Shown here: in pieces, positions 52,820 through 62,464 of the stretch | How positions within the stretch are numbered: the stretch's first letter is position 1 | How the letters are laid out: each line of letters starts with the position of its first letter | Assembly: GCA_050331815.1 (NCBI GenBank) | Contig: JBHJGM010000005.1 | Location: 1 to 64,000 of the forward strand | DNA length: 64,000 nucleotides | Direction of reading: 5' to 3' | From: JBHJGM01 sp050331815 | GTDB lineage: Bacteria; Verrucomicrobiota; Verrucomicrobiia; Opitutales; JBHJGM01 | Translations under genes and position numbers: made by a program | The notes under the pieces: model-generated | What the model was told of the DNA's origin: nothing | The model's database searches: none | Seen by the model: only the letters and a program-made list of their open reading frames with translations

Positions 52820-53139
52820 AATAATTAACCCCAATTTGAATCATCAGTGGCCTGCCTCACGCGTCGACAACGTTTTAGGCGGCGGGCCTGATTCAATGTG
52901 GTTATGTAGATACAGTGTTCTCAGAACCGCCCAGAATCAAGTCGAAATATTGCATTTGTGTTACAATATTTACGGTTTTGACATACCTGAGACTGTTCCA
53001 TTTCAGAGACTTCAGCCTGCTAACGAGGTGCTCGCCCCGTTCTCAGGCCTAACCTCGCCTGGGTACAATGGGTATCTACGCCATGTGGAGCCTTGGGTCT
53101 GGCTCCGGCAGTCGCCGTCAATTGGTAAGTGAGTCGTCC
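52820..53139 (-). other. gene-free region ending in a leftward terminator; possible small RNA or long 3-prime UTR
   Basis: No convincing reading frame. Read leftwards it ends in the strong terminator at 52784-52819. Internal dyads include AATATTG / CAATATT (7-bp arms around 52965) and CGAGGT / ACCTCG. I could not match it to tmRNA, 6S RNA or RNase P RNA. Either the FMN reductase transcript runs through or a separate small RNA is made. Confidence 0.35.
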
Positions 53140-53685
53140 CTAGCCCTTGAGCCTGCGGGTGAAGGCTTTGAAGCCCTCGACCTGGGTTTGCAGGCGTTCG
53201 CGGATCTTCTCATCAATGAGCTGGTCGTTTTTGTCGATCAAATCGTTGACCGCGGGCATCAGGACGCGCTCGGGGCAAACAATGCCGCTGCGGTAGTTGA
53301 AGATGAGCGTCAGCATCTCGATCGGGCGCATTGCGCCGCCCATGCCTGCGGAGACTCCCGTAAAGCAGGCGCAGCGCTGCTCGAAGCTCTCGGGGAAGGG
53401 GAGCATATCGATGAAATACTTCAAGATGCCGGGCAGCGCACCGTTGTACTCAGGTGTCACTATGTGAAGACCTCCGGCGGCGAGCACCTTGTCGCTCATC
53501 GTTTTAAAGGCGCCGGGCGTTTCCTGGTACGACTTGGTGGAGAAAATGCCCTCGGGCATGTCGGCCAAGTCGAGGCTGTCCACATCCGTCCCGATTTTGC
53601 GGTACATTTCCAGAAGAATGCCGGAAACCACGCGCGAACGTGCCCTGGGCCGGTTGGTACCACAGATGACCAATATCTCAGACAT
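53140..53685 (-). CDS. NADPH-dependent FMN reductase family protein
   Basis: A 181-residue flavodoxin-fold protein from ATG 53685 (frame open to 53751). ILVICGTNRPRARSRVV forms the FMN phosphate loop and HIVTPEYNGALPGILKYFID the second contact, as in chromate/quinone reductases. Stands alone; distinct from the FMN reductase at 47.9 kb. Confidence 0.92.
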   Translation of the reverse strand: MSEILVICGTNRPRARSRVVSGILLEMYRKIGTDVDSLDLADMPEGIFSTKSYQETPGAFKTMSDKVLAAGGLHIVTPEYNGALPGILKYFIDMLPFPESFEQRCACFTGVSAGMGGAMRPIEMLTLIFNYRSGIVCPERVLMPAVNDLIDKNDQLIDEKIRERLQTQVEGFKAFTRRLKG

Positions 53686-54093
53686 CGATAAAAATTTACT
53701 AATCTGTCTAAGTGCGTTCGTCGAGGCTGAACGGAAGTCAAATGCAGGCATTGTTATTCTGATGAAAAATCAGGTGATCTATCCTCGGGCCGTTGGGAAA
53801 CGAGCCCAGAGCGCGTGCCTCTGAAGTTACCTGCGGGTGGCTGAGAATCCCGCCTGGACCGCTTCCCGCTGCTGGGCGTGGGGGCTGCGCGAGAGGTCGA
53901 ACAAGGCCAAACGCGGATTCATGTCCAGCCTTGCGGTCTGTTTCCATCGCGGACCCGAAGCCTATTTGTTTTGTCTACCGTGTTGGGTTACGCACCGGGT
54001 TTGCTTGGTTGCTTGGGATGCCGTTTTTTCATGCGCGCTGCCGTTCTTTGCTGGTTGAAGGCTTCCCTTGCCAGAGCCATATCGCGGGCGGCT
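53686..54093. other. intergenic region without a recognised gene
   Basis: Frames of 60-185 codons occur on both strands but have irregular composition and no family resemblance. I see nothing else in it. Confidence 0.5.
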
Positions 54094-56841
54094 TCAGCTC
54101 GTGCCTTTGGGACTGCCCAAGTCCTCGAGCAAAGTGGCGACCAGGGCGGTCCAGCCGGTTTGCTTACTGGCCCCGAGACCCTGGCCGGTATCGCCGTGGA
54201 AATACTCGTAAAAGTTCAGCAGGTCGCGGAAATACGGGTCCTCCTGATGCTTGGGGCATTCGGCTTCGCTGGGGCGCTGGTCCTGATCGTTGCGCAGGAA
54301 AAGGCGGACGAGGCGATGCGACAACTTGTCCGCGCAGGCAGCCAGGGTGATCTGATTGCCTGAGCCGGTCGGAAAATCCACCTTGAAGTCATCTCCGTAA
54401 AAACGGTGCCAGGTCCGCAGCGCTTCGATGAGCAAAAAGTTCACTGGAAACCAGATGGGCCCGCGCCAGTTGGAGTTGCCGCCAAAGAGCCCATTGTCGC
54501 TCTCGCCGGGGGTGTAATGGACCTTGAAGGTGTCACCCTCAGCGTGCAGCACGTAGGGATTGCGCTCGTGAAACTTCGAGAGTGAGCGGATGCCGTAGGG
54601 CGAAAGAAATTCGTTCTCGTCGAAGAGGTAGGGGAGGATGCGCTGCAGGCGGCCCTTGGCGGGGATGGCGAGCAGGTGGCTGCCTCCGCCGCAGTCGGGG
54701 TTGTGCGCGTGCTCGAGGATGTGGGCCAGGTCCTTGCGGTGCTCCAAAAACCAGTCCATGCGCTTTTTGAAGCCCGGTAGTTTTTCGATGGTTTCCTCGC
54801 TCAGCAGTTGCACCGCGCAGATCGGCAAGAGCCCGACCATCGAGCGGATCTTCAGCACGAGGGCGTTCTGGTTCACGCGAATCTGGTCGTAGTAAAAGCC
54901 ATCTTCGTCGTCCCAGAGACCGTCGCTGCCGAGGGTGTTGACCGCTTCGGCGATGCCAACAAAGTGCTCGAAGAATTTCGAGGCCACGTCCTCGTATTCG
55001 GAATCGTGGTGCGCCAGCTCCAGGGCGATGGCCAGCATCTGCCCGCAGTAAAACGCCATCCAGGCGGTGCCGTCGGCCTGCTCGAGGTGTCCCCCGGTCG
55101 GCAGGGGCTTGGAGCGGTCGAACAGCCCGATGTTGTCCAGGCCGAGGAAGCCGCCGCTGAAGAGGTTCTTGCCGGTGGGGTCCTTGCGGTTGACCCACCA
55201 GGTGAAGTTGATCAGCAGCTTGTGAAAACAACGGGCCAGGAAGGTGGTGTCGGCCTGTCCACGCGCCTGGCTGAGCTTGTATAGCTTGTAGACGGCCCAC
55301 GCGTGCACCGGTGGGTTGACGTCGGAAAAATTCCACTCATAGGCGGGAATCTCGCCGTTGGGGTGCATGTACCACTCGCGCAAAAACAGCACCAGTTGCT
55401 CCTGGGCAAAGTGCGGGTCGATGCGGGCGAAGGGGATCATGTGGAAGGCGCTGTCCCAGGCGGCGAACCAGGGGTACTCCCACTTGTCAGGCATCGAGAG
55501 GATGTCGCGGCAGAAGAAGTGCTGGGCCCAGTCAGAGTTGCGGCCGTCCCAGCGCGACTGCGGCGGGGTCATCACGTCGGGATCGCCCTTCAGCCAATCC
55601 TTCACCGAGTAGTGGTAAAACTGCTTGGTCCAGAGCAGACCGGCGTAGGCCTGCCGGCGCACGCGGGCCCCGTCCTCGGCGTCGCAGCTGGCGGGCAGGG
55701 CCTTGTAAAACGTATCCGCCTCTTGGATACGTGTCTGAAAAGTCTCCTCGAAGGGCTGGCCCAGCGCGTCTTGGCTCCAGTTGTCAGCTTCTTGGCGGCG
55801 TCCCAGCCGCAGGCGCAGCTCGACTTCGGCACCGGCCTCGACTTCCAGCGCGTACCAGGCGGCGGCCTTTGTGCCCTTTTGCTGCGGGTGCAGCGCGTTT
55901 TCCTCGCCCTGGATGATATGCCGGTGAAAGGCATCCTTAACGTAGCGGGTGTATCCAGAAGTTCCATACAGGCGCTGGATGTTGGTTTCGTTTTCGGTAA
56001 AGAGGAACCGCGGGGCCTCGCCGTCGGGACCGGCGGAAGCCTCCAGCACGAACTCGTTCAGGGTGACGTGGCGGCAGCGCAGGCGGTTGGGCTGCCCGTC
56101 GAGGTCGATCTGCGGCTTGGGGGTGCACCCTTCGTGTTCGCAGCCCCAGATCCAGGTGTTGCGAAACCACAACTGTGCGAGGACGTGCAGGGGCGCTTTT
56201 TCAGGCCCACGATTGATGATGCGCAGGCGCATGCAGGTGTCATTGGGGCCCGCTTTGGCGTACTCAACAAAGATGTCAAAGTAGCGGTTCTCGTCAAAGA
56301 TGCCGGAATCCAACAGCTCGAACTCGCGGTCGTGATAGCCGCGCGCGCCGTTTTCGCGAATCAGCAAATCGTACGGAAACGCCTGCTGCGGGTATTTGTA
56401 CAGGCCTTGGGCCCAGGAATGCGTCGGCGTGGCGTCGAGGTAGTAGTAGCATTCCTTGACGTCCTCGCCGTGGTTGCCCTGGGGCCCGGAGAGTCCAAAC
56501 AGGCGCTCCTTGAGGATCGGGTCCTGGCCGTTCCAAAAGGCCGGAGCCAGGCAGAGGCGGCACTGGCGGTCGGTCCAGCCCAGCAGCCCGTCCTCGCCCC
56601 AGCGGTAGGCACGGCTGCGCGCCTGGTCATGTGGAAAGTGATTCCAGGCTTCGCTGCTGTGGGAGTAATCCTCGCGCACGGTGCCCCACTGGCGTTCGGG
56701 CAGATACGTGCCCCAGCGCTTCCAGTTGCCCTCGCGCGCGACTTCGTCAACGAGGCGCTGTCGCTCCGGGTCGAGTGGAGTGTCGGAAGGGGCGGGGGTC
56801 GGGGCGTTGCGCTTGGGCGCGGAGGAATTCTGCTTTGCCAT
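54094..56841 (-). CDS. GH63/MGH1-like glycosidase
   Basis: A 915-residue cytoplasmic protein (no signal; begins with a low-complexity Pro/Ala tail). The N-terminal beta domain (residues 45-370) holds YRWGEDGLLGWTDRQCRLC and KECYYYLDATPTHSW. The (alpha/alpha)6 barrel follows, with PFARIDPHFAQEQLVLFLREW, EIPAYEWNFSDVNPPVHAWA and NWRGPIWFPVNFLLIEAL, the pattern of mannosylglycerate-hydrolase/GH63-type alpha-glucosidases. The Asp/Glu pair in AYEWNFSD and the SDNGLFGGNSNWRG region are candidates for catalysis. It would release glucose or a related sugar from an alpha-glycoside. Divergent from the GH4 gene. Confidence 0.85.
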   Translation of the reverse strand: MAKQNSSAPKRNAPTPAPSDTPLDPERQRLVDEVAREGNWKRWGTYLPERQWGTVREDYSHSSEAWNHFPHDQARSRAYRWGEDGLLGWTDRQCRLCLAPAFWNGQDPILKERLFGLSGPQGNHGEDVKECYYYLDATPTHSWAQGLYKYPQQAFPYDLLIRENGARGYHDREFELLDSGIFDENRYFDIFVEYAKAGPNDTCMRLRIINRGPEKAPLHVLAQLWFRNTWIWGCEHEGCTPKPQIDLDGQPNRLRCRHVTLNEFVLEASAGPDGEAPRFLFTENETNIQRLYGTSGYTRYVKDAFHRHIIQGEENALHPQQKGTKAAAWYALEVEAGAEVELRLRLGRRQEADNWSQDALGQPFEETFQTRIQEADTFYKALPASCDAEDGARVRRQAYAGLLWTKQFYHYSVKDWLKGDPDVMTPPQSRWDGRNSDWAQHFFCRDILSMPDKWEYPWFAAWDSAFHMIPFARIDPHFAQEQLVLFLREWYMHPNGEIPAYEWNFSDVNPPVHAWAVYKLYKLSQARGQADTTFLARCFHKLLINFTWWVNRKDPTGKNLFSGGFLGLDNIGLFDRSKPLPTGGHLEQADGTAWMAFYCGQMLAIALELAHHDSEYEDVASKFFEHFVGIAEAVNTLGSDGLWDDEDGFYYDQIRVNQNALVLKIRSMVGLLPICAVQLLSEETIEKLPGFKKRMDWFLEHRKDLAHILEHAHNPDCGGGSHLLAIPAKGRLQRILPYLFDENEFLSPYGIRSLSKFHERNPYVLHAEGDTFKVHYTPGESDNGLFGGNSNWRGPIWFPVNFLLIEALRTWHRFYGDDFKVDFPTGSGNQITLAACADKLSHRLVRLFLRNDQDQRPSEAECPKHQEDPYFRDLLNFYEYFHGDTGQGLGASKQTGWTALVATLLEDLGSPKGTS

Positions 56842-57051
56842 GGTGCGTTGCTGTCAGGCAATGCCGCACCCATCAAAACGCAACCGCAGAACGCCGCCTG
56901 TGGTCACGCTTCGCAAATCCGGCAGCGGCACCGCGCGCTGGCCGCGACTCGATTGCGTGCTGGATGCCGCGTCAGTTCGCAGCATTTTCCGGCACAGCGG
57001 TAACGCTTTTCGGTCGGCTTGGGCGCAGTCGGGCCACAGACTGCTTGCATC

Positions 57052-58437
57052 ATGATTAAACCTCCGAAGATTGTCGTTGTGGGGGCGGGCAGCCTCTTTT
57101 TCGGGCGCAAGGCCATCTGGTCGATGTGTCAGCAGGATGGCCTCAAGGGCGGCACGCTCGCCCTGGTCGACACCGACCCCGAGCACCTGGCCACCATGCG
57201 CGCCATCGCTGAGCGCGCTATCGCCGCCACTGGCTGCGATACCCGCCTCGAAACCAGCGAGGACGTGCGCGAACTGTTGCCCGGGGCGGACTTCGTCATC
57301 CTCTCCTTCTCCAACCGCAACGCCCATTACCGCCGTTTCGATGCGCAAATCTCGGAAAAATACGGCATCTATCTCTGCAGCGCTGACACGATTGGCCCGG
57401 GCGGCATCTTTCGGGCCATGCGCGAACTGCCGGTCATCCTGAAGACAGCCGAAGCGGTGCGCGAACTCGCGCCGCAGGCCTGGCTGATCAATTACATCAA
57501 CCCGACCAGCGTCAACGGGATCGCATTGATGCGGCACTTCCCGGATTTGAAGAGCTTCGCGTTGTGCGACACCTTGCACATGCCCTACGTTAAGCATCAC
57601 TTTATGCGCCGGGCGGGCGTGCCGGACGCCGAGGCGGCGGATTTCGACCTGCGCATCGCGGGGGTCAACCACTTCACCTTTGCGCTGAAGATGGAGCACA
57701 GGGGCCGCGACATGTCGGATGCGTTACGGGCGCACATGCGCGAACTGGCCGCCGACGAAAAGGACGCAGGCTACTCAAAAAAGCGTTTCAACAACACTTA
57801 CAGCCTGCAGTTGTGGGACATCTTTGGGGCCTGCCCGGCCTGCATCGGCCACACCAAGGAGTACCTGCCGTACTACCAGCACCGCGACCACGGCCCCGTC
57901 AAGGAGCGCCGCTTGACCGTGTTTGACTGTGACGAGCGCGAGGAACGCACCGCCACCTTCTGGGAGGAGAATCGCGCCTGGGCCTCGGGCCAGGCCGACA
58001 TCGCGGAGTTTCTGGAAAAGACGCAGGCTGATCATGCCACCAACATCATCAACGCGATGGTTACCGACAGCGGGCGCAGCTACTACATCAACACGGCCAA
58101 CCAGGGGGCCGTCGGCAATCTGCCCGATGACAGCTTTCTCGAAGTGCTGTGCGAAGTGAGCATGGACGCCGTGCGACCCCAGCCGACCGGGACGCTGCCG
58201 CTGGGCCTGCGTTCGTTACAACTGAACGTGCTCGACACCCACGAGTTGACCGTCGAAGCCATCGTCCGACAGGACTCCGCCCTCCTGCGCCGCGCTTTTC
58301 TGACGGATCCACTGGTAGAGTCCATTCCCGACACCGATGCGATGATCGCCGAGCTGCTCGAAGCCCAACGGGCGGCCATTGAGCCGCACCTGCCGGGATT
58401 TTACGTCAGCCAGCCCCAGCCCGTGACTGGGGCTTAG
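57052..58437 (+). CDS. GH4-family NAD-dependent glycosidase
   Basis: A 461-residue glycosidase that works through transient NAD oxidation with a divalent metal. ATG 57052 is used (TTG 57019 in frame). The Rossmann start is VVVGAGSLFFGRKAIW; LINYINPTSVNGIALMRHF, LCDTLHMPYVKHHF and IAGVNHFTFAL are conserved, with Cys in LCDT and His in GVNHF as likely metal ligands. Family members hydrolyse alpha-glucosides, alpha-galactosides or galacturonides, sometimes as 6-phosphates. It is 84 bp upstream of the SGNH gene and divergent from the GH63 gene. Confidence 0.9.
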   Translation: MIKPPKIVVVGAGSLFFGRKAIWSMCQQDGLKGGTLALVDTDPEHLATMRAIAERAIAATGCDTRLETSEDVRELLPGADFVILSFSNRNAHYRRFDAQISEKYGIYLCSADTIGPGGIFRAMRELPVILKTAEAVRELAPQAWLINYINPTSVNGIALMRHFPDLKSFALCDTLHMPYVKHHFMRRAGVPDAEAADFDLRIAGVNHFTFALKMEHRGRDMSDALRAHMRELAADEKDAGYSKKRFNNTYSLQLWDIFGACPACIGHTKEYLPYYQHRDHGPVKERRLTVFDCDEREERTATFWEENRAWASGQADIAEFLEKTQADHATNIINAMVTDSGRSYYINTANQGAVGNLPDDSFLEVLCEVSMDAVRPQPTGTLPLGLRSLQLNVLDTHELTVEAIVRQDSALLRRAFLTDPLVESIPDTDAMIAELLEAQRAAIEPHLPGFYVSQPQPVTGA

Positions 58438-58521
58438 GCCCCGAACATCCGACATCTGCTTAAAGACTTGGCACCCGCCACCGGCTGGGGTGTCGTTGAG
58501 GGTGTGTCTGCGAACTTCAAA

Positions 58522-59934
58522 ATGCATTGTCGGTGGTGGATGTTTTTCGCCTGTGCTTTGGCCATGTGCTTGAACCCGAATCTGGGACAGGCTGCCTACC
58601 CCGAGCCGCCGCCCCCCGCGGATACTACCCTTTACGGGCACGGCATCCAGCGGACCTTGCAAAAACTGGCCCGTTCGTCCGAGGAAAATGGCGAGGTTGT
58701 GCGCATCTTGTTTTACGGGCAGAGCATCATCGGGCAGCGCTGGCATACCCTGGTCGAGGAAGACCTGCGGCGGCGTTTTCCGGACGCCCTCCTGGAGGTG
58801 GAGAACCTGGCTCTGGGCGGCTTCAGTTCCCAGCGGCTGGTGCGCACAGCGCCCTACGACGTCTTGCCCTATTACCCGGACCTTTTCGTTTTTCACGTCT
58901 TCGGCAATGATGTCGAATATGAGCAGATCCTGCGCATGGTCCGAGCACACACCACGGCCGAAATTCTCATCCAAACCGACCACGCCAACTTCTGGCCCGA
59001 CGACCAGGGTAGACGCAACAAGGCCCGCTGGTCGCGCTACATGAACGACAAGTTTTTGCCGCGCATGTCCGAGCGCTACGCAACCGCGCTCCAACCGCAG
59101 CAAGCGGAATGGATTGAGTACCTCGAGACTCACGATATGCAGCCCCCGGCACTGCTCGCGGACAATGTGCACCTGAATGAGCACGGACGCTGGTTGATGG
59201 CGGAGTTGCTCAAGCGCTTCCTCGTCCTGCACCCTGAGGCCACCCCAGAGGCCGCCGAGTGGATTACAACGCACCCGGTCGGTGCGGACATCCGCTTTGA
59301 AGACCGGGTACTGGAGCTGGAGTTTGAGGGCAACCGGGTGGAAGTCCTGACAGCGGCGCCCGCCCTGGAAACGCCACCGCTGAGCGTCACCATCAACGGC
59401 AAGCAGCCCAGCCAGTATCCTCAATTGCACTACCATGCCCGTCCGTCGCGGACGCCGCTGATCGAGTGGCCGGCCATCAAAAAAATCGATGCGCAAGCTC
59501 CCCTCCAGTCGGAGACCTGGACGCTCCACGTTACCGATTTTAACCACGATGCCAGCGATTTCACTTTCTCGCTGGAGGGCTCCGTGACCGGGCCCGATGG
59601 CGCAGGTAAGGCGAGCGAGGATTTCGTATCGGATAGCGGACGCGTCTGCATCGAGGCCCGCGACTGGGTTTTCGCTTACGCGCGTTCGGTCGGTGCCAAG
59701 AAAAACAAGGGCGTGTGGCCAGAGTCCTGGACCGTCACCTGGCAGACCACCGCGGTCGGTCTGGATGCGGTGCCGCTGGTTTCCGGGGAGCCAGCCTGGC
59801 AGGTTCTGGCGAGCGGACTGCCCGCGGGTACCTATTCGCTTCGACTTAAAGCACTCAACGAGGCGTCCGAAAAAAGCGTTTTCGCGGTGCGGGTTCATCG
59901 TCCACCGCTGATGGCCGGCCCAATCGAGAACTAA
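58522..59934 (+). CDS. secreted SGNH/GDSL-like hydrolase with C-terminal beta domain
   Basis: A 470-residue exported protein from ATG 58522 (TTG 58468 in frame); the signal ends near NLGQAA. The SGNH blocks are RILFYGQSIIGQ (nucleophile Ser), ALGGFSSQ (Gly), HVFGNDVEY (Asn) and ADNVHLNEHGR (Asp/His). Residues from about 240 form an extra beta-rich part of unknown family. Likely a carbohydrate esterase or similar. A bidirectional terminator follows at 60037. Confidence 0.85.
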   Translation: MHCRWWMFFACALAMCLNPNLGQAAYPEPPPPADTTLYGHGIQRTLQKLARSSEENGEVVRILFYGQSIIGQRWHTLVEEDLRRRFPDALLEVENLALGGFSSQRLVRTAPYDVLPYYPDLFVFHVFGNDVEYEQILRMVRAHTTAEILIQTDHANFWPDDQGRRNKARWSRYMNDKFLPRMSERYATALQPQQAEWIEYLETHDMQPPALLADNVHLNEHGRWLMAELLKRFLVLHPEATPEAAEWITTHPVGADIRFEDRVLELEFEGNRVEVLTAAPALETPPLSVTINGKQPSQYPQLHYHARPSRTPLIEWPAIKKIDAQAPLQSETWTLHVTDFNHDASDFTFSLEGSVTGPDGAGKASEDFVSDSGRVCIEARDWVFAYARSVGAKKNKGVWPESWTVTWQTTAVGLDAVPLVSGEPAWQVLASGLPAGTYSLRLKALNEASEKSVFAVRVHRPPLMAGPIEN

Positions 59935-60036
59935 GCGCCAGGCTCGCCTATTCTGAGACCTGGCCGAGCGGGAAAAATCAGCACACTTGCCCGACATATC
60001 GAAGGTGTGGTGTTTCCACCACAAACTGGCACCAAA

Positions 60037-60064
60037 AAACCCGGCCGATTGCGCGGCCGGGTTT
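60037..60064. terminator. bidirectional rho-independent terminator
   Basis: AAACCCGGCCG / CGGCCGGGTTT stem (11-bp arms, six-base loop) between the convergent SGNH and PEP-CTERM genes. It has A and T runs on its two sides. Confidence 0.9.
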
Positions 60065-60088
60065 GAGTGGATAAACAGAATCCAAGGA

Positions 60089-60736
60089 TTACTTGACGAG
60101 GCGTCGCCGCACCACAGCGATGCCCAAGGCCATCAAGCCACCAATCAAAGCGTAAGTCGAAGGCTCGGGCACTTCACTCAGGACGGAGAAACCGGCGTCA
60201 ACACCGCGTGTACCGAAAGCATTGCCATTGGAAAAGAGCAGGGTCACGCCGGGCAGTTCGTCGTTGCTTGTGCGCAGGTAGCCGGCGTCAGCGTCCGTAC
60301 CAAACGAGAAAGACAGCGTGTCACCAATCGTCGTCGCAACCGGAGTGGCCAGGAGGATTTCGATGTCCTGGGTTGCTTCGACCTGGTTACCCAAGGTGTC
60401 ATCAACGCCAAACGGGTCGCTCGACACGGTTGCTGTTCCGAGAACCGAACCGTTCAGGCCCGCTTCGGAAAACAGAGTCAGCGTAACGTTGAAGGTGTCG
60501 GTCGGACCCTGGAAGCGGTTCGTGAAACGCAGCGTAACACCAGCAAAGGTGTCGGCAGTCGCCACGAAGTCTTGGCCGTTCGGGTTGAGTATGCCAGAAG
60601 TCAGGGCTGCTTCAACGACCGGTGCGCCGGCGTCGAGTTCGTCGAGCGTGCTGACAGAAGCAAAGAGACCCTGCGCGGAAGCACTGCTGGTCGAAAGCCC
60701 GAGAGCGACTGCGGATGTGAGAATGATGTTTTTCAT
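60089..60736 (-). CDS. PEP-CTERM surface protein
   Basis: A 215-residue exported protein from ATG 60736 (frame open to 60841). The signal peptide ends near SASAQG. The beta-rich middle (VTLRFTNRFQGPTDTF, TIGDTLSFSFGTDADAG) resembles secreted carbohydrate-associated PEP-CTERM proteins. The end holds VPEPSTYALIGGLMALG followed by VVRRRLVK, a textbook PEP-CTERM sorting signal that needs exosortase. No exosortase gene is in the window. Confidence 0.92.
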   Translation of the reverse strand: MKNIILTSAVALGLSTSSASAQGLFASVSTLDELDAGAPVVEAALTSGILNPNGQDFVATADTFAGVTLRFTNRFQGPTDTFNVTLTLFSEAGLNGSVLGTATVSSDPFGVDDTLGNQVEATQDIEILLATPVATTIGDTLSFSFGTDADAGYLRTSNDELPGVTLLFSNGNAFGTRGVDAGFSVLSEVPEPSTYALIGGLMALGIAVVRRRLVK

Positions 60737-61171
60737 GACTGTAGTCTGGTCTGAGTTGATTGTATCTAGGATGGATGTGCGTCGTTGCGTCGTACGGACG
60801 AAACAACAGCCGCAACAGAACAGGTCATAAGCTTTCATCAAAACCTAGCAGGTGCATTTACATGAATGTAACCTCGCGTTTTCGTTAAAGGCACAATTGC
60901 ATTTCTACTCATGTAATTTTCACCACTAAAAGACTACGTGTGATGAAATGTGTCATAATTCTCTGATTCTAAAACCAGGTGCGCGCCGTTTTCTAATTAT
61001 TTGCCAGTATGTGACATTCCTGTTAAGTTTGCTATAAAGAGGTATGATGAATGCTGATAACTCGCATTATGCACTATAGCGAATTGCAATAAGCGTGATT
61101 ACGCGCAGCCCCAGACCAGCCACGCGACGTAGGTCAGCGCTGTACAATCAAAGCGCGGCCTCGCGCCGACT
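60737..61171. promoter_or_regulatory. AT-rich upstream region with palindrome
   Basis: No gene recognised in these 435 bp. A perfect dyad TTACAT-GA-ATGTAA lies at 60858-60871, about 120 bp upstream of the PEP-CTERM start, and a related TCATGTAA lies near 60910. It may be an operator; it is also where the promoter of the PEP-CTERM gene should lie. Confidence 0.3.
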
Positions 61172-62422
61172 TCAGGAACGCCTTTTAGGCAGCGCGAATG
61201 AGGGCGCGGTCATCGGCGATGGCGTTTGCCGTGGCTCGGGCGCATGGCGTGGCAGCCGCAGCGTAAACGTGGTGCCCCAGCTCAATTCGCTTTTGAAATC
61301 AATGGTTCCGCCGTGAGCCTCCACCAGCGATTTGACGATGGCAGTTCCCAGTCCCGTTCCGCGCGATTTGCCCATGGTCACAAAGGGCTCGAAGAGAGTG
61401 TCTCGAATCTCTTCAGGAATCCCCAAGCCGTTGTCGGCAATCTCGATGACGGCTTCGTCACTGTTTCCGCGCAGGGTAACCAGAATGTGTCCTGAACGGT
61501 CGGCGGGGATGGCGTCGATGGCGTTGCCGACCAAATTTTGCAGTACGCGCAGCAGCTTGTTTTCCTCCGCTTCGATAACGAAGGGCTCGGCTTCGATGTC
61601 GATGCGCACCCGGCTGGATTCGAAGATGGGCTCGTTCAACTCGCGAAAATTCAGCGCTAATTCCGCCAGGTTCACCGGCTCGCGGTGGATTACGGCAGTA
61701 CCCCGGCAAAAGTCGACGACCTCATTGGCCATGAAGACCATGCGCTTTACCTGCGTCTCGATGTTGCGGCAGATTTTGCGCGTCTGCGGGTCGTCATGTT
61801 GTTTGAGCAAAAGATGTGCGCCGAGGCTGATCAGCGTGAACGGGTTTTTAAAGTCATGGACGATTGAATTCACCATCGAGCCCACGACCGCCAGTTTTTC
61901 CTGCTCCAGGATATCTTCGATGTAGTGGCGTGTGGTCTGGTGCAAATGACGCACAAGGCTTTGGACGAGCGCATCGACCGGCGTGGGCACGTCTCTCAGC
62001 AGCTTGCGCACGGCTTCCCCTGGAATGGCTGCCAGCGTGCAATTTTCCTGGGCCAGCGCCGAAAGCGAACGCGGCTCTTCCATGAGCACACCGACCTCAC
62101 CGAAAAACTCGCCTTCACGGCAGATGCTGATTGTCCGGCGCGGGTTGCCCGGAATGGCCTTGGTGAACACGACCGACCCGGACAACACCAGGTAGAGCGC
62201 TTCGGCGGGCGCATGCTCTTCAAAGATGAGCGTCCCCGTCGCATACGTTTCAGTGCGTGCAGCCTCTGCGAGCCCGCTTTGGCTGCCCAGAGCGGCATTG
62301 GTGAAAAATGGATGTTCGCGTATCGCAATCAAGGTGGAGACTCGTGGTGGGGCGCGGCTGTACCTGGCCTTCCGACGAGGCCACGTACGCACGGTTTCAT
62401 CGGTCGATTCGTCTCTGGCCAA
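61172..62422 (-). CDS. cyclic-nucleotide-binding sensor histidine kinase
   Basis: A cytoplasmic kinase of up to 416 residues; start uncertain (TTG 62422 is furthest upstream, TTG 62332 lies just before the domain). An N-terminal cNMP domain reads GTLIFEEHAPAEALYLV and GEFFGEVGVLMEEPRSLSA. Then comes a histidine kinase: H-box SIVHDFKNPF, N-box NLVGNAIDAI, G1 IADNGLGIPEE and G2 GTGLGTAIVKS. There is no receiver domain or membrane segment, and no response regulator gene nearby. It could couple cyclic nucleotide level to phosphorylation. Confidence 0.9.
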   Translation of the reverse strand: MARDESTDETVRTWPRRKARYSRAPPRVSTLIAIREHPFFTNAALGSQSGLAEAARTETYATGTLIFEEHAPAEALYLVLSGSVVFTKAIPGNPRRTISICREGEFFGEVGVLMEEPRSLSALAQENCTLAAIPGEAVRKLLRDVPTPVDALVQSLVRHLHQTTRHYIEDILEQEKLAVVGSMVNSIVHDFKNPFTLISLGAHLLLKQHDDPQTRKICRNIETQVKRMVFMANEVVDFCRGTAVIHREPVNLAELALNFRELNEPIFESSRVRIDIEAEPFVIEAEENKLLRVLQNLVGNAIDAIPADRSGHILVTLRGNSDEAVIEIADNGLGIPEEIRDTLFEPFVTMGKSRGTGLGTAIVKSLVEAHGGTIDFKSELSWGTTFTLRLPRHAPEPRQTPSPMTAPSFALPKRRS

Positions 62423-62464
62423 AGGAGGCTTTGTGCCTCTTTCGGAGGCTCGAAAAGTGTCAAA

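Noticed and set aside
53793..54350. Frame of 185 codons upstream of and overlapping the GH63-like gene end
   Set aside because: Runs into the 3-prime end of the GH63-like gene on the opposite strand and shows irregular Arg/Gly/Pro-rich sequence.
55303..57003. Long frame (566 codons) antisense to the GH63-like gene
   Set aside because: Same shadow effect; Ala/Val/Gly/Arg-biased translation without a family.
58216..60024. Long frame (602 codons) antisense to the GH4 and SGNH genes
   Set aside because: Overlaps two well-supported genes on the other strand and has no recognisable domain.
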